Shown here: positions 8,901-17,509 of the stretch, one piece after another
Numbering within the stretch: position 1 is the first letter of the stretch
Layout: each line of letters opens with the position of its first letter
DNA from: an uncultured Burkholderiales bacterium
Lineage (GTDB): Bacteria > Pseudomonadota > Gammaproteobacteria > Burkholderiales > Burkholderiaceae_C
Assembly: GCA_903842945.1 (NCBI GenBank)
Contig: CAIMNS010000164.1
Span: 1 to 50,997, forward strand
DNA length: 50,997 nucleotides
Direction: 5' to 3'
The notes under the pieces: generated by a model
The model's input: only the letters and a program-made list of their open reading frames with translations
What the model was told of the DNA's origin: nothing
Database searches by the model: none
Position numbers and translations under genes: made by a program

Positions 8901-9408
8901 CAGGGCCTTGAAAAACGGTGAAGAGCCCGACCTCTTGAGCCCTTTGCAAGCCACCACAGAAATCAATTTACATTCGCCCGCCTTGTTGCCAAGCGACTAT
9001 TGTGGGGATGTTCATTTGCGACTGTCCTTTTACAAAAAATTGGCCACAGCGAAAAACTTTGATCAAGTTGACCGACTCCAAGAGGAGATTGTTGATCGTT
9101 TTGGCAAACCCCCAGCCCAAGTTCAAACGCTCGTTGAAGTTCATCGCCTTCGCATCTTGGCCAAGTCCTTTGGTGTCGCCAAAGTCGATGCCTCACCACT
9201 GGTCACCCACATCACCTTCAAGCCCAACGCCCCCATTGAGGCCAGCAAGATCATTGAACTCGTGCAAAAAAATAAAAACATCCGACTCACAGGCAATGAC
9301 AAAATCAGAATTGAGCGAAATTTACCCGAAGTCAAACAAAGAACCCAACTCATCCGAGATCTGTTGAACAACATCGGCAACACCAAACCTCTATTAAAAA
9401 CACCATGA
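5908..9408 (+). CDS. mfd: transcription-repair coupling factor Mfd
   Basis: A 1166-residue ATP-driven translocase that removes RNA polymerase stalled at DNA lesions and recruits UvrA. The N-terminal UvrB-like module includes FPDWETLPYDTFSPHQD (about 70-90). The RNA-polymerase interaction domain (about 480-550) includes DPVVHNSHGIGRYKG. The helicase core carries Walker A GDVGFGKTEVAIRAAF, the box IIDEEHRFGVRHKE (DEEH), TLTATPIPRTL, and motif VI-like QLRGRVGRS. The C-terminal TRCF domain follows. An ATG at 5908 is chosen over TTG 5896. Its stop overlaps the serB start by 4 nt, so the two genes are translationally coupled. Confidence 0.95.
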   Translation: MQLPSLVKGKRFITKKTHGSSDALYIAQLALREKARGQRMALVTEFALDAQRLLEEIVFFAPDVHCVLFPDWETLPYDTFSPHQDLISERLATLWQISQGEADLILIPASTALYRVAPPAFLAGYTFHFKVAQQLDESQLKSQLTLAGYQHVSQVVSPGEYAVRGGLIDLFPMGSLVPYRVDLFDQQIDSIRTFDPDSQRSLYPVPEVRLLPGREFPMDDASRSKFRSRWRELLEGDPTRSRLYKDIGQSIATAGIEYYLPLFFDETATVFDYLGEDAIVVTHGELENAFQHFWLDTQERYRLNQGDPERPVLPPHALFLSAEEFYTQCNHYPQLAIRPSSILSTQETEAAPPLEHAWSASLTELKVERGHEDPLQRLKNHALTSQQKILILAETEGRRQSLLDFLRASQFDPPIFESLQDFIDSDSRLGICLGSLSIGFSDLEQDIDYVTETELFATNSFSRKRKKQEQVSDLDSLIKDLSELQIGDPVVHNSHGIGRYKGLINLDLGLGVDELGAPVTQEFLHLVYADDAVLYVPVSQLHLVSRYTGVSAEEAPLHRLGSAQWDKAKKRAAEQIRDAAAELLNLYARRAAQEGYAFRFSPGDYETFANAFGFEETADQKAAIHAVIQDMISPKPMDRLICGDVGFGKTEVAIRAAFVAVTGGKQVAILAPTTLLAEQHFQTLVDRFSKWPVKIAEMSRFKTTKEINQAIEGIAAGTVDIVVGTHKLLSQSVQFKQLGLMIIDEEHRFGVRHKEAMKAMRSEVDVLTLTATPIPRTLGMALEGLRDLSVIATAPQRRLAIKTFLRREGSGVIREAVLREIKRGGQCYFLHNEVSTIENRLHQLRELLPEARIEIAHGQMGERDLERVMRDFVAQRFNVLLCSTIIETGIDVPSANTILISRSDKFGLAQLHQLRGRVGRSHHQAYAYLLVPDIEGLTKQAAQRLEAIQQMEELGSGFYLAMHDLEIRGSGEILGENQSGNMMEVGFQLYNEMLSEAVRALKNGEEPDLLSPLQATTEINLHSPALLPSDYCGDVHLRLSFYKKLATAKNFDQVDRLQEEIVDRFGKPPAQVQTLVEVHRLRILAKSFGVAKVDASPLVTHITFKPNAPIEASKIIELVQKNKNIRLTGNDKIRIERNLPEVKQRTQLIRDLLNNIGNTKPLLKTP

Positions 9409-10136
9409 GCGCATCCCATCTTTATGAACCAGGACTTGTGGTGCAAGGCTTTGAGCCCCCCGTGTCCCTCAGCGACTACGCTTTGATCGCCTTTGACATG
9501 GACTCCACCTTGATCAACATCGAATGCATTGATGAATTGGCCAAGATGGCAGGCGTTGGTGAACAGGTCGCCAACATCACCGAAGCCGCCATGCGTGGGG
9601 AGATCAAAGACTTCAAAGACAGTCTACGACGACGAGTGGCTTTGTTAAAAGGCACGCACGAAAGAGCCTTACAAAAGGTGCTGCAAGAGGTGCTTCAACT
9701 CAACCCCGGCGCCAAAAAATTGGTGCGCACCTGTAAAGATCAAGGCCTCAGAGTTCTGTTGGTCAGCGGAGGCTTCACCTTCTTTGCCGACGCCGTTCAA
9801 GAGATGCTCGGTATCGATGACACCAGAAGCAATGTTTTAGAAATCAAAGACCATGTCTTGACAGGTCGGTTGGTTGAGCAGTCTTGGGGCGACATCTGCG
9901 ATGGGGAAGAAAAAAAGAACATGTTGCTGCAAACCTGTGAGCGTCTTGGCGTCACGGCGGCCCAAGCGATTGCAGTCGGAGACGGTGCCAACGACTTGCC
10001 CATGATGCATGCCTGCAAGGACGCAGGAGGCTTGAGTGTGGCCTTTCACGCCAAACCCACTGTTCGCGCGCAGGCGATGATTTCGATTGAAGAAGGGGGG
10101 CTTGACCGGCTCTTGTCGGTGATCAAACCGGGGTGA
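9405..10136 (+). CDS. serB: phosphoserine phosphatase
   Basis: A 243-residue HAD-superfamily phosphatase catalysing the last step of serine synthesis from 3-phosphoglycerate. Motif I is FDMDSTLINIECIDELA (nucleophile and acid Asp, with the SerB-specific Glu), motif II LVSGGFTFFAD, and motif III/IV GDGANDLPMM. There is no N-terminal ACT domain, so it is the short form. It overlaps mfd by ATGA, which implies co-transcription, and converges on uvrC with only 18 bp between stops. Confidence 0.93.
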   Translation: MSASHLYEPGLVVQGFEPPVSLSDYALIAFDMDSTLINIECIDELAKMAGVGEQVANITEAAMRGEIKDFKDSLRRRVALLKGTHERALQKVLQEVLQLNPGAKKLVRTCKDQGLRVLLVSGGFTFFADAVQEMLGIDDTRSNVLEIKDHVLTGRLVEQSWGDICDGEEKKNMLLQTCERLGVTAAQAIAVGDGANDLPMMHACKDAGGLSVAFHAKPTVRAQAMISIEEGGLDRLLSVIKPG

Positions 10137-10154
10137 CTCAAGGGACAGAAGCTT

Positions 10155-12140
10155 TTAGCGCAAGGCTTTGTAGATGGCATCTGCCAACTCTTCTGAAATC
10201 CCATCGACCGACATCAAGTCTTGCACACTGGCTTGCGCGATGCCTTTGACACCTCCAAAACGCTGCAAAAGTTTGGCTCGCTTTTTAGGCCCTACCCCTG
10301 CAATGTCCTCGATCTTGCTGGCGCCAATGCGAACGCGAGCTCTTTGGGCCCTCATGCCCGTGATGGCAAACCGATGGGCCTCATCTCTGATTTGAGCCAC
10401 CAACATCAAGGCTGCCGAGTCCGCTGGCAAAGAGACTTTGTCGCGGCCATCGGCAAAGACCAACTCCTCCAATCCCACCTTACGGCCCTCGCCCTTTTCC
10501 ACACCAACCAGCCTTGAAATATCCAGCCCAAGGGACTCAAAGACCTCGCGCGCCACACCGATTTGTCCTTTACCACCGTCGACCAAGACCAAATCTGGCA
10601 TCTTGCCCTCCCCTAGGCGCACGCTCTCTGCTACTTTGCTGTAGCGCCTGTCCAAGACTTGTCGCATGGCAGCGTAATCGTCCCCACCTTTAACACCCTC
10701 GATGTTGTAGCGTCGGTATTCGGCACCTTGCATTTTATGGTGATGGAACACCACACATGACGCCTGGGTTGCCTCACCCGAGGTGTGCGAGATGTCAAAG
10801 CATTCGATTCGAAACGCCTCCATGTCCTCCACAGCCAAATCCAACGCATCCACCAAAGCGCGGGTTCTGGCTTTTTGAGAGCCCTCCTCTGCGAGCAAAC
10901 GGGTCAATTGAATTTGAGCGTTTTGTACGGCCATTTCAAGCCAGACCTTTCTCTGCCCTTGAGGTTGCGAGATGAATTGGATCTTGACGCCCGATTGAAG
11001 ACTCAAGACTTTGATCAGTTCTGCAGGGACTTTGTGACTGGCAATCAAAGTGGGCGGCACTTTGATGTCCAAATAATGTTGCGTCAAAAAGGCCTCCAAG
11101 ACTTCAGGCGCCTCAGCTTGCTCCACATGCATGGGGAAATAAGGACGGTCCCCCAAGTGCCTGCCTCCCCTGACCATGGCCAAGTTGACACAGGCCTTGC
11201 CACCTTGAAGTTGCACCGACAAGATGTCCACGTCCTGGTCGCCGGCTGTTTCCACGGCTTGTTGATGCAAGACTTTGGACAAGGCGCTGATTTGGTTGCG
11301 CAGTTCCGCGGCCAATTCAAACTCAAGTTTTTCTGCATGGGCCGTCATCTTGGCTTCAAGTTCTTGGATCACTTGCTGCGTCTCACCGCGCAAAAGCGCT
11401 GCCGCATTTTTCACATCCTGGTTGTATTTCTCGACACTCACCAGGCCAACACATGGGGCGGAACATCGCTTGATTTGATACAACAAACAAGGTCGATTGC
11501 GATGGTTAAAAACGCTGTCTTCACAGGTTCTCAACCGAAAAACCTTTTGCATGAGCCAGATGGCCTCTCTCACAGCCCAAACACTGGGATAGGGACCAAA
11601 ATATTCATGCTTGGCATCGACTGCGCCACGGTAATAAATCACCCTTGAAATCTCTTGAGCACTGGGGTTGGCCGTCTTGATGGGCAGCTGGTTCTCTTCA
11701 AGGGACTCAAGCGTCTTCTTTAAATTGACTTGGGGCTTGGTGATCTTCAGATAAGGGTAACTTTTGTCGTCTCTGAAGAGGATGTTGTATTTGGGCTTTA
11801 AGGTCTTGATCAGATTGTTCTCAAGAATCAAAGCCTCTGCCTCGGAGCGAACCACCGTGGTTTCCATGCGATGGATTTTTTTGACCATGTGACCAATTCG
11901 CGTGCCGCCGTGGTTTTTTTGAAAATAGCTAGTGACTCGCTTTTTCAAACTGTTGGCTTTGCCAACATAAAGCACTTGATCTTGATCATCAAAATAACGA
12001 TAAACCCCAGGCAGCGCGGGCAAGGCACTCACGTCCGACAAGAGCTGCTCGGAAAATACATGTGCGGCTTCTTGGCTTTGGGGGCCTTGCTGATCTGGGG
12101 AATGCTGGGGACTTAGGGATTTCAAGGATTTTTCGGTCAT
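10155..12140 (-). CDS. uvrC: excinuclease ABC subunit C
   Basis: About 661 residues. UvrC makes the two incisions around a lesion in nucleotide excision repair with UvrA and UvrB. The GIY-YIG nuclease lies at about residues 40-125 ([23 protein letters not shown]), followed by the UVR/UvrB-binding segment (about 230-265), the RNase-H-like C-terminal nuclease with [11 protein letters not shown] and [10 protein letters not shown], and terminal helix-hairpin-helix repeats ([18 protein letters not shown]). ATG 12140 is preferred: residues encoded upstream to 12224 are not family-like. An Asn/Gln/Ser-rich linker of about 30 residues precedes the GIY-YIG domain. It is divergent from earP. Confidence 0.94.
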   Translation of the reverse strand: MTEKSLKSLSPQHSPDQQGPQSQEAAHVFSEQLLSDVSALPALPGVYRYFDDQDQVLYVGKANSLKKRVTSYFQKNHGGTRIGHMVKKIHRMETTVVRSEAEALILENNLIKTLKPKYNILFRDDKSYPYLKITKPQVNLKKTLESLEENQLPIKTANPSAQEISRVIYYRGAVDAKHEYFGPYPSVWAVREAIWLMQKVFRLRTCEDSVFNHRNRPCLLYQIKRCSAPCVGLVSVEKYNQDVKNAAALLRGETQQVIQELEAKMTAHAEKLEFELAAELRNQISALSKVLHQQAVETAGDQDVDILSVQLQGGKACVNLAMVRGGRHLGDRPYFPMHVEQAEAPEVLEAFLTQHYLDIKVPPTLIASHKVPAELIKVLSLQSGVKIQFISQPQGQRKVWLEMAVQNAQIQLTRLLAEEGSQKARTRALVDALDLAVEDMEAFRIECFDISHTSGEATQASCVVFHHHKMQGAEYRRYNIEGVKGGDDYAAMRQVLDRRYSKVAESVRLGEGKMPDLVLVDGGKGQIGVAREVFESLGLDISRLVGVEKGEGRKVGLEELVFADGRDKVSLPADSAALMLVAQIRDEAHRFAITGMRAQRARVRIGASKIEDIAGVGPKKRAKLLQRFGGVKGIAQASVQDLMSVDGISEELADAIYKALR

Positions 12141-12273
12141 ACTCGGTGGGACAAACTTGAAGCTGCATGCAAGGCCAAGGGCTGTATACTTTTGATGGAT
12201 CCTACACGAAACACGGCCACTCATAAAAAGCGCCTAGCTTTTTTAAGTCTCGTCTCCAACCCCTAGCCCCTTT

Positions 12274-13437
12274 ATGAAGAACACCCCCTTTTTATGGGAT
12301 ATTTTTTGTCAAGTTGTTGACAACCATGGTGACTTGGGCGTTTGCTGGCGGCTGAGTCAGCATTTGGTGGCTTTGGGGCATCACGTGAGACTTTATGTGG
12401 ACGACGCCTCTGCCTTGACTTGGATGGCGCCCCATCACCAAGACCATGCCTCATTGCGGGTGTTGCCTTGGCCAAGCGACGACGCTTTAACTTCCAGGCA
12501 CGCCTGCAGTTGGCAACGACCCCATTGCGTCATAGAGGCTTTCGGCTGTGAACTTCCAAACGTTTATCTGCACAACTTGCTCGCACCCGAACTTCAAGGT
12601 GAAGAGTCCCGGGCTTGGATTTGGACTTGGATCAATTTGGAGTACTTGAGTGCAGAGGATTACCCCAACAGAATGCACAAACTGGCCTCACCCGTGCTGC
12701 AGGGGCCAGCGAAGGGCATGACCAAATGGTTTTTTTACCCTGGGTTTACAACGCAAACAGGTGGGCTCTTGAAAAAGCATTGGCCAAGCTCTCGCCAGCC
12801 CTATGAAGCCACCCATGAGCCTGCAGCACAGGCATTGACATGGTGTGCACAAGCCAGTTTGCGTGTTTTTGTCTTCAGCTATGAACCGCGTGCTCTCAAA
12901 GATTTGTTGTTACAACTGAGTCAATTGGGCCGATCGGTTCATTTGAAGATCAGCGCTGGGAGAAGCACAGTATTTACCAGGTCCTTGCTCAAATCTACGG
13001 ACTTGTTGGGCCTGCAAGCAAATACACAAGCGCCTCAAGTGCAAATAAAAAAACTGAGCATCGAATTCTTAGACCCTGTTGACCATGCAGGCTTTGACGC
13101 TTTGCTGCAAAGCAGTGATCTGAACTTTGTTCGTGGCGAGGACTCCTGGGTCAGAGCGATATGGGCTGAGAAACCCTTTGTTTGGCAAATTTATCCCCAA
13201 GACGACGGCATACATTTCAAAAAAATAAGCGCTTTCTTGACCCGATTTGAAGCCCCCGACACCTTGAAACAGGCGTTCATGGTTTGGAACGAATTTGAGC
13301 ATGCTCGGTTTCCAAGTCTGTCTGAGGAGCTCCTTGGTGAATGGGCGCAATGGAGTCTCCAAGTGGCAAGGGAGCTCAAAGACAGAACTGACCTGGCCAT
13401 CCAATTGAGTGAATTTTTAAGCCTCAAACAGGCTTGA
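12274..13437 (+). CDS. earP: EF-P arginine rhamnosyltransferase EarP
   Basis: The 387-residue product matches the EarP family (formerly DUF2331), GT-B glycosyltransferases that attach rhamnose from dTDP-rhamnose to Arg32 of elongation factor P. Visible family features are the N-terminal DIFCQVVDNHGDLGVCWRLS, in which the early Asp is the catalytic-base region. Near the C-terminus, FVRGEDSWVRAIWAEKPFVW contains the RGEDS nucleotide-sugar site. The gene is directly followed (179 bp) by efp, whose product has Arg at position 32, the expected substrate. The dTDP-rhamnose biosynthesis genes are not in this window. Start ATG 12274 is the only good candidate. Confidence 0.93.
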   Translation: MKNTPFLWDIFCQVVDNHGDLGVCWRLSQHLVALGHHVRLYVDDASALTWMAPHHQDHASLRVLPWPSDDALTSRHACSWQRPHCVIEAFGCELPNVYLHNLLAPELQGEESRAWIWTWINLEYLSAEDYPNRMHKLASPVLQGPAKGMTKWFFYPGFTTQTGGLLKKHWPSSRQPYEATHEPAAQALTWCAQASLRVFVFSYEPRALKDLLLQLSQLGRSVHLKISAGRSTVFTRSLLKSTDLLGLQANTQAPQVQIKKLSIEFLDPVDHAGFDALLQSSDLNFVRGEDSWVRAIWAEKPFVWQIYPQDDGIHFKKISAFLTRFEAPDTLKQAFMVWNEFEHARFPSLSEELLGEWAQWSLQVARELKDRTDLAIQLSEFLSLKQA

Positions 13438-13468
13438 ATCTGGCCCATGTAACTCTAAAAAGAATCCT

Positions 13469-13524
13469 ATGGATCTATTTTTGCCAAGCTGGTAGCCCGT
13501 TAGATCCATGAAGCATGTTAAAAT
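13469..13524 (+). promoter_or_regulatory. efp upstream inverted repeat and candidate extended -10 promoter
   Basis: ATGGATCTA (13469-13477) and TAGATCCAT (13501-13509) form a 9-bp inverted repeat with a 23-nt spacer in the earP-efp gap. Just downstream, TGTTAAAAT (13516-13524) resembles an extended -10 element, with no good -35 at 17 bp. This suggests that efp has its own promoter beneath or after a structured element. Confidence 0.35.
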
Positions 13525-13616
13525 GAGGAGATGTCCTAGGGAAAGCCAACCATGCAAAACGCTGCGTTTGAGTCCCTGAATTGTCTATTTGTGTTTGACC
13601 CAACGTCCAATTATTT

Positions 13617-14171
13617 ATGAAAATCGCTCAAGAAATCCGCCCTGGCAACGTCATCATGCACGGCAAAGATCCCATGGTTGTTTTGCGTGCCGAATATGCA
13701 CGTGGTGGCAGAAACTCAGCAACGGTTCGCATGAAACTCAAAAGCTTGCTCAGCAATTTCGGCACCGAGGTGGTCTTCAAAGCAGATGACAAAATGGACC
13801 AAGTGATCTTGGACAAAAAAGACTGCACCTATTCTTATTTTGCCGATCCCATGTACGTTTGGATGGATGCAGATTTCAACCAATATGAGGTTGAAAACGA
13901 AAACATGGGAGATGCCTTGAATTATTTGGAAGATGGCATGAGCGCTGAAGTGGTTTTCTATGACGGCAAGGCCATCTCTGTGGAGTTGCCCACCTCCGTA
14001 GAGAGAGAGGTCACTTGGACTGAGCCTGCCGTCAAGGGCGACACCTCTGGTAAAGTTTTGAAACCCGCAAAAATTTCAACTGGTTTTGAAGTGCCCGTTC
14101 CTATTTTTGTGGCTCAAGGCGACCGCATTGAAATCGACACTCGAACGGCAGAATACCGTCGTAGGGTCTAA
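13617..14171 (+). CDS. efp: translation elongation factor P, Arg32 type
   Basis: A 184-residue EF-P of standard length with the KOW-like domain I and two OB-fold domains. It binds ribosomes stalled at polyproline stretches and promotes peptide bond formation. The loop that is modified reads [10 protein letters not shown], and counting from ATG 13617 places Arg at residue 32. This is the rhamnosylated arginine of EarP-type EF-P rather than the lysine of EpmA-type proteins. The C-terminal signature [16 protein letters not shown] is present. The ATG lacks a strong Shine-Dalgarno sequence. Confidence 0.96.
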   Translation: MKIAQEIRPGNVIMHGKDPMVVLRAEYARGGRNSATVRMKLKSLLSNFGTEVVFKADDKMDQVILDKKDCTYSYFADPMYVWMDADFNQYEVENENMGDALNYLEDGMSAEVVFYDGKAISVELPTSVEREVTWTEPAVKGDTSGKVLKPAKISTGFEVPVPIFVAQGDRIEIDTRTAEYRRRV

Positions 14172-14215
14172 AGACAAATCGCTGCATCCGTCTCATTGGT
14201 TTCATCACAAGCCTC

Positions 14216-15103
14216 ATGGAAGCCAAGCAATCCCTTGTCGACGCCCACAGCAATCAATTGCTTCAAGATTGGGAAGCGTTTGTTCAAGCACGCAACCAAG
14301 AAGAGTTGCCACAAAACTCCAACCGACTGGCTTTTGCTGACCCACAGTTTCTGACCCGACGCGAAACCCGTGGTATTCGCATTCAACTTGAATTGCTCAA
14401 GCCCGATCTGATTCAACAAGAGATGGGCATTGAGCACACGGTGGTGATCTTTGGAAGCGCTCGCTTTTGTGACCGACCCACTGCGCTTAGGCAACTCCAA
14501 AAAGCAACGGATCTAGGCCTTGCCAAGGACATCCAAAAAGCCAAGGCCATCCTCAAAAATTCCATCTACTATGACCATGCCCGAGAGCTTGGCCGTTTGA
14601 TCACGCAATCTTGCAAAACCATGCCTGAGAAAGACCGGCTCTTTGTCTGCACCGGTGGGGGCCCAGGCATCATGGAAGCGGCCAATCGTGGCGCCCACGA
14701 CGCTGAAGGCTTGAGCGTTGGATTGAACATTGCTCTGCCCTTTGAGCAAGAGCCCAACGCCTACATCACCAAAGAATTGAGCTTTAGATTCCATTATTTT
14801 GCAGTTCGAAAAATGCATTTCATGATGAGGGCCAAGGCGCTTGTCGCCTTTCCCGGTGGATTTGGAACGCTCGATGAGCTTTTTGAGACCCTCACCTTGA
14901 TTCAATGCAAAAAATCCAGCCCCGTGCCCATCATCTTGTTTGGCAAGGACTACTGGAACAAGGTCTTTCACCCCGAGGTTTTGGTGGAAGAAGGTGCTGT
15001 GTCCGAAGAAGATTTGCGCTACTTCAACTACGTTGACGATGTGCAAGATGCATGGCAAATCATCAAAGATTTTTATCCGAACGAAGTCCCCAAGCCAATC
15101 TAG
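14216..15103 (+). CDS. LOG family protein (TIGR00730-like)
   Basis: A 295-residue protein of the Lonely Guy/lysine-decarboxylase-like superfamily. Members hydrolyse nucleoside 5'-monophosphates (cytokinin riboside phosphate phosphoribohydrolase or AMP/pyrimidine nucleosidase activity). The Rossmann segment VVIFGSARF, the CTGGGPGIMEAANRGAHDA motif, and the catalytic FPGGFGTLDELFETLT (PGGxGTxxE) are all present. The first 75 residues form an extra helical extension seen in the larger type-II members. The cellular substrate cannot be read from sequence. Its 3' end overlaps the convergent MFS gene by 41 bp. Confidence 0.85.
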   Translation: MEAKQSLVDAHSNQLLQDWEAFVQARNQEELPQNSNRLAFADPQFLTRRETRGIRIQLELLKPDLIQQEMGIEHTVVIFGSARFCDRPTALRQLQKATDLGLAKDIQKAKAILKNSIYYDHARELGRLITQSCKTMPEKDRLFVCTGGGPGIMEAANRGAHDAEGLSVGLNIALPFEQEPNAYITKELSFRFHYFAVRKMHFMMRAKALVAFPGGFGTLDELFETLTLIQCKKSSPVPIILFGKDYWNKVFHPEVLVEEGAVSEEDLRYFNYVDDVQDAWQIIKDFYPNEVPKPI

Positions 15104-16211
15104 AACCACTGGTCACGGCTGCACTGACGCACCAAAACAATCCTTTGACGCCGATCAAAGTACCGGCCATGCCAAACAACATGGGCATAAAGACGCTTGA
15201 CGCATTGACCATCATCAAGCGCACCCCCAAGGCCTCTCCTTGCCGATGTTCAGGCGTGATTTGATGCATGGTGCTCATGAGCATGGGTTGGACCGAACCC
15301 AAAAAGAGACCTAAACCCCCAGAGCAAATTGCCATCATCCAAGCGGCGCTCAAAAAGGGATAGATGCCCATCATGACGCCCGTCATGAACATGGAGATGG
15401 TCATGATTTGCCATTCCGTCAATCGCTCGGCGATGGAGGGCAAGACAAACCGAATCAATGCAGCGCACAAAGCAAAGACCCCCATGATGGTTCCAAGGGC
15501 AGACGCACTGATGCCCCGCTCATGCCCAAGCAAGGGCACCACAAAGGTATGCACGTCCCAGCAAGATGACATGAACCAATTCACATACAACAAGCGTCTG
15601 AGCATGGGAATACCCAGCAGATCCCAAACCGACTCACTTTTGTCTCTTGGGGCCGCCTCTTGAGGGGGCTTAGAGATCTCATCACGAACACCAAACCAGG
15701 CCATCAAAGGCAGGATGGCCAAAAAAACAAAGGCCGCCTGAAAGCTCACATAATCGATCAAGATACCCGCACAAAAGGGGCCGATAAAGTTGGAGATGGC
15801 CGGTCCAATGGCCAGCCAACTGAACGCCAGTTTCAATTCAGCGTGGTCCTTGGAGATGCGACCCACATGTCGCTGCAAGGAAATCATCGTGGCCCCCGTG
15901 GCACCTCCTGCCAACAAGGAGGCCACACACAGGGCTGGAAAGCTTTGGAACACCGCTGCCGTGCCTGCACCCGCACTGGCCACACACATGCCAATGAGCA
16001 TGGGCAACTTTAAACCATGCCGATCGGCAAACCGCCCTGCAGGCAGAGCCAAAAAAATCTGTGTCACGGAGAACAAGGCCAACATGACACCCACCTCTAA
16101 GGCTGAGGATCCATCCCTGAGCGCCATCAAGGGCCCAGCCAAGCGCACACCCGTCATACAAGCATGAACACACACCTGCGCACAAATGAGACGGATCAAT
16201 TGCGCTTTCAT
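15063..16211 (-). CDS. MFS transporter
   Basis: A 382-residue integral inner-membrane protein with about 11-12 hydrophobic segments and the MFS loop 2-3 motif GRFADRHGLKLPML (residues about 60-73), typical of drug/metabolite exporters of the major facilitator superfamily. The substrate is unknown. It starts 4 nt inside the end of rmuC, so it is the last gene of a three-gene operon (2-hydroxyacid dehydrogenase, rmuC, transporter). Its 3' end overlaps the convergent LOG gene by 41 bp. Confidence 0.82.
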   Translation of the reverse strand: MKAQLIRLICAQVCVHACMTGVRLAGPLMALRDGSSALEVGVMLALFSVTQIFLALPAGRFADRHGLKLPMLIGMCVASAGAGTAAVFQSFPALCVASLLAGGATGATMISLQRHVGRISKDHAELKLAFSWLAIGPAISNFIGPFCAGILIDYVSFQAAFVFLAILPLMAWFGVRDEISKPPQEAAPRDKSESVWDLLGIPMLRRLLYVNWFMSSCWDVHTFVVPLLGHERGISASALGTIMGVFALCAALIRFVLPSIAERLTEWQIMTISMFMTGVMMGIYPFLSAAWMMAICSGGLGLFLGSVQPMLMSTMHQITPEHRQGEALGVRLMMVNASSVFMPMLFGMAGTLIGVKGLFWCVSAAVTSGSRLAWGLRSDKNL

Positions 16212-17509
16212 TCCTCGTCCTCTTTGCTGGGCAAAAGAAGGGCCACTTCAGCATCTGGTATGGACTCTACGCCCTTTAGAACCCGCCTCATCTGCCGGCC
16301 CCGCGTGTCGGCTTTGTCCAAGGTGTCGGCGGCCTTTTGCACTTGCTCTCTGACCTTGGAGACCCACTCCCCATAGCGTTCAAACTCGGTTTTGACAGCC
16401 CCAAGCACTCTCCACACTTGAGACGCTTGCTCCTCAAGTGCCAAGGTTCTAAAGCCCATTTGCAAACTGTTCAACATGGCCAAAAGTGTCGTGGGCCCAG
16501 CCAAGGTCACTCGGTATTCTCGCTGCAAGGTGTCCATCAGACCAGGCAAGCGAAGCACTTCAGCGTACAAGCCCTCCACGGGCAAGAAAAGTATCGCAAA
16601 ATCCGTTGTGTAGGGCGGCGCCAAATAGTTTTCTGAAATGCTCTTGGCTTCGGCCTTGATGCGCACTTCCAAAGCTTTGCTGGCCAACTCAGCGGCCAGC
16701 ACATCGGCTTGGTCTCTTGCATCCAGAAGTCTTTCATAATCATCTCGAGGAAACTTGGCGTCAATGGGCAACCAAACGGTTTCACTGGCTTCCCCGCGAC
16801 CGGGAAATTTAATGGCAAAGTCCACCCGTTGGTTGCTTCTTGGGCGAGTCTCGACTTGTTTGGCATATTGCTCTTGGGTCAAGACTTGTTCGAGCAAGGA
16901 CTCAAGTTGGGCCTCACCAAAAATGCCTCGAGACTTCACATTGGTCAGGACACGCTGCAAATCCCCCACCCCTTTGGCCAAGGTTTGCATGTGCCCCAGA
17001 CCTTGATGCACTTGGTCGAGTCGGTCTGCGACTTGTTTGAAACTCTCCGAAAGCCTGAGCTCCAAGGTGGATTGCAACTTCTCATCCACGGTCTTTCTCA
17101 TCTCATCGAGCTTGGCCGCGTTGTTGAATTGGAGTTGTTGGAGTTGATGGTCCAAGGTGGAGCGGACCTCGGACATGCGTTCAGAATTGCTCTGACTCAG
17201 TGCGTGAATTTGTGTGTGCAGTGAGTCACTCAAGCCCTTTTGCAAGACACTCAATTGCTCGGCTTGGCCATTTTGAAAGAGCGTGAAATTTTGTGTCAAC
17301 TCTTGTCTGGACAAGCGAGAAGACTCATGGACTTCAAAGCGGACATCGCGTTCGAGCTTTTCGATTTTTTCTTCAAATCCCTTGAGTTGCTTCAAAAGCT
17401 CTTGATCTTGGTTTGACTTGGAGGGCTTCAAAATCAAATAAATCACCATCATCGCTGTCACAACGGGCAAGACACTGAGGATGACATCCAACACGGCTTG
17501 GAGGTTCAA
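16208..17509 (-). CDS. rmuC: DNA recombination protein RmuC homologue
   Basis: A 433-residue RmuC-family protein. It starts with one membrane segment (about residues 8-27), continues as a long coiled coil (about 35-190), and ends in a nuclease-fold domain of the PD-(D/E)XK type. That domain contains GIFGEAQLESLLEQVL, VDFAIKFPGRGE and LPIDAKFPRDDYERL (the acidic and Lys residues of the core). RmuC limits sequence inversions at short inverted repeats. It overlaps the neighbours on both sides by 4 nt, which means tight translational coupling. Confidence 0.9.
   Translation of the reverse strand: MNLQAVLDVILSVLPVVTAMMVIYLILKPSKSNQDQELLKQLKGFEEKIEKLERDVRFEVHESSRLSRQELTQNFTLFQNGQAEQLSVLQKGLSDSLHTQIHALSQSNSERMSEVRSTLDHQLQQLQFNNAAKLDEMRKTVDEKLQSTLELRLSESFKQVADRLDQVHQGLGHMQTLAKGVGDLQRVLTNVKSRGIFGEAQLESLLEQVLTQEQYAKQVETRPRSNQRVDFAIKFPGRGEASETVWLPIDAKFPRDDYERLLDARDQADVLAAELASKALEVRIKAEAKSISENYLAPPYTTDFAILFLPVEGLYAEVLRLPGLMDTLQREYRVTLAGPTTLLAMLNSLQMGFRTLALEEQASQVWRVLGAVKTEFERYGEWVSKVREQVQKAADTLDKADTRGRQMRRVLKGVESIPDAEVALLLPSKEDEE

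Noticed and set aside
10785-11648. 287-codon antisense frame inside uvrC
   Set aside because: It lies wholly within the conserved uvrC frame and lacks a start signal or domain.
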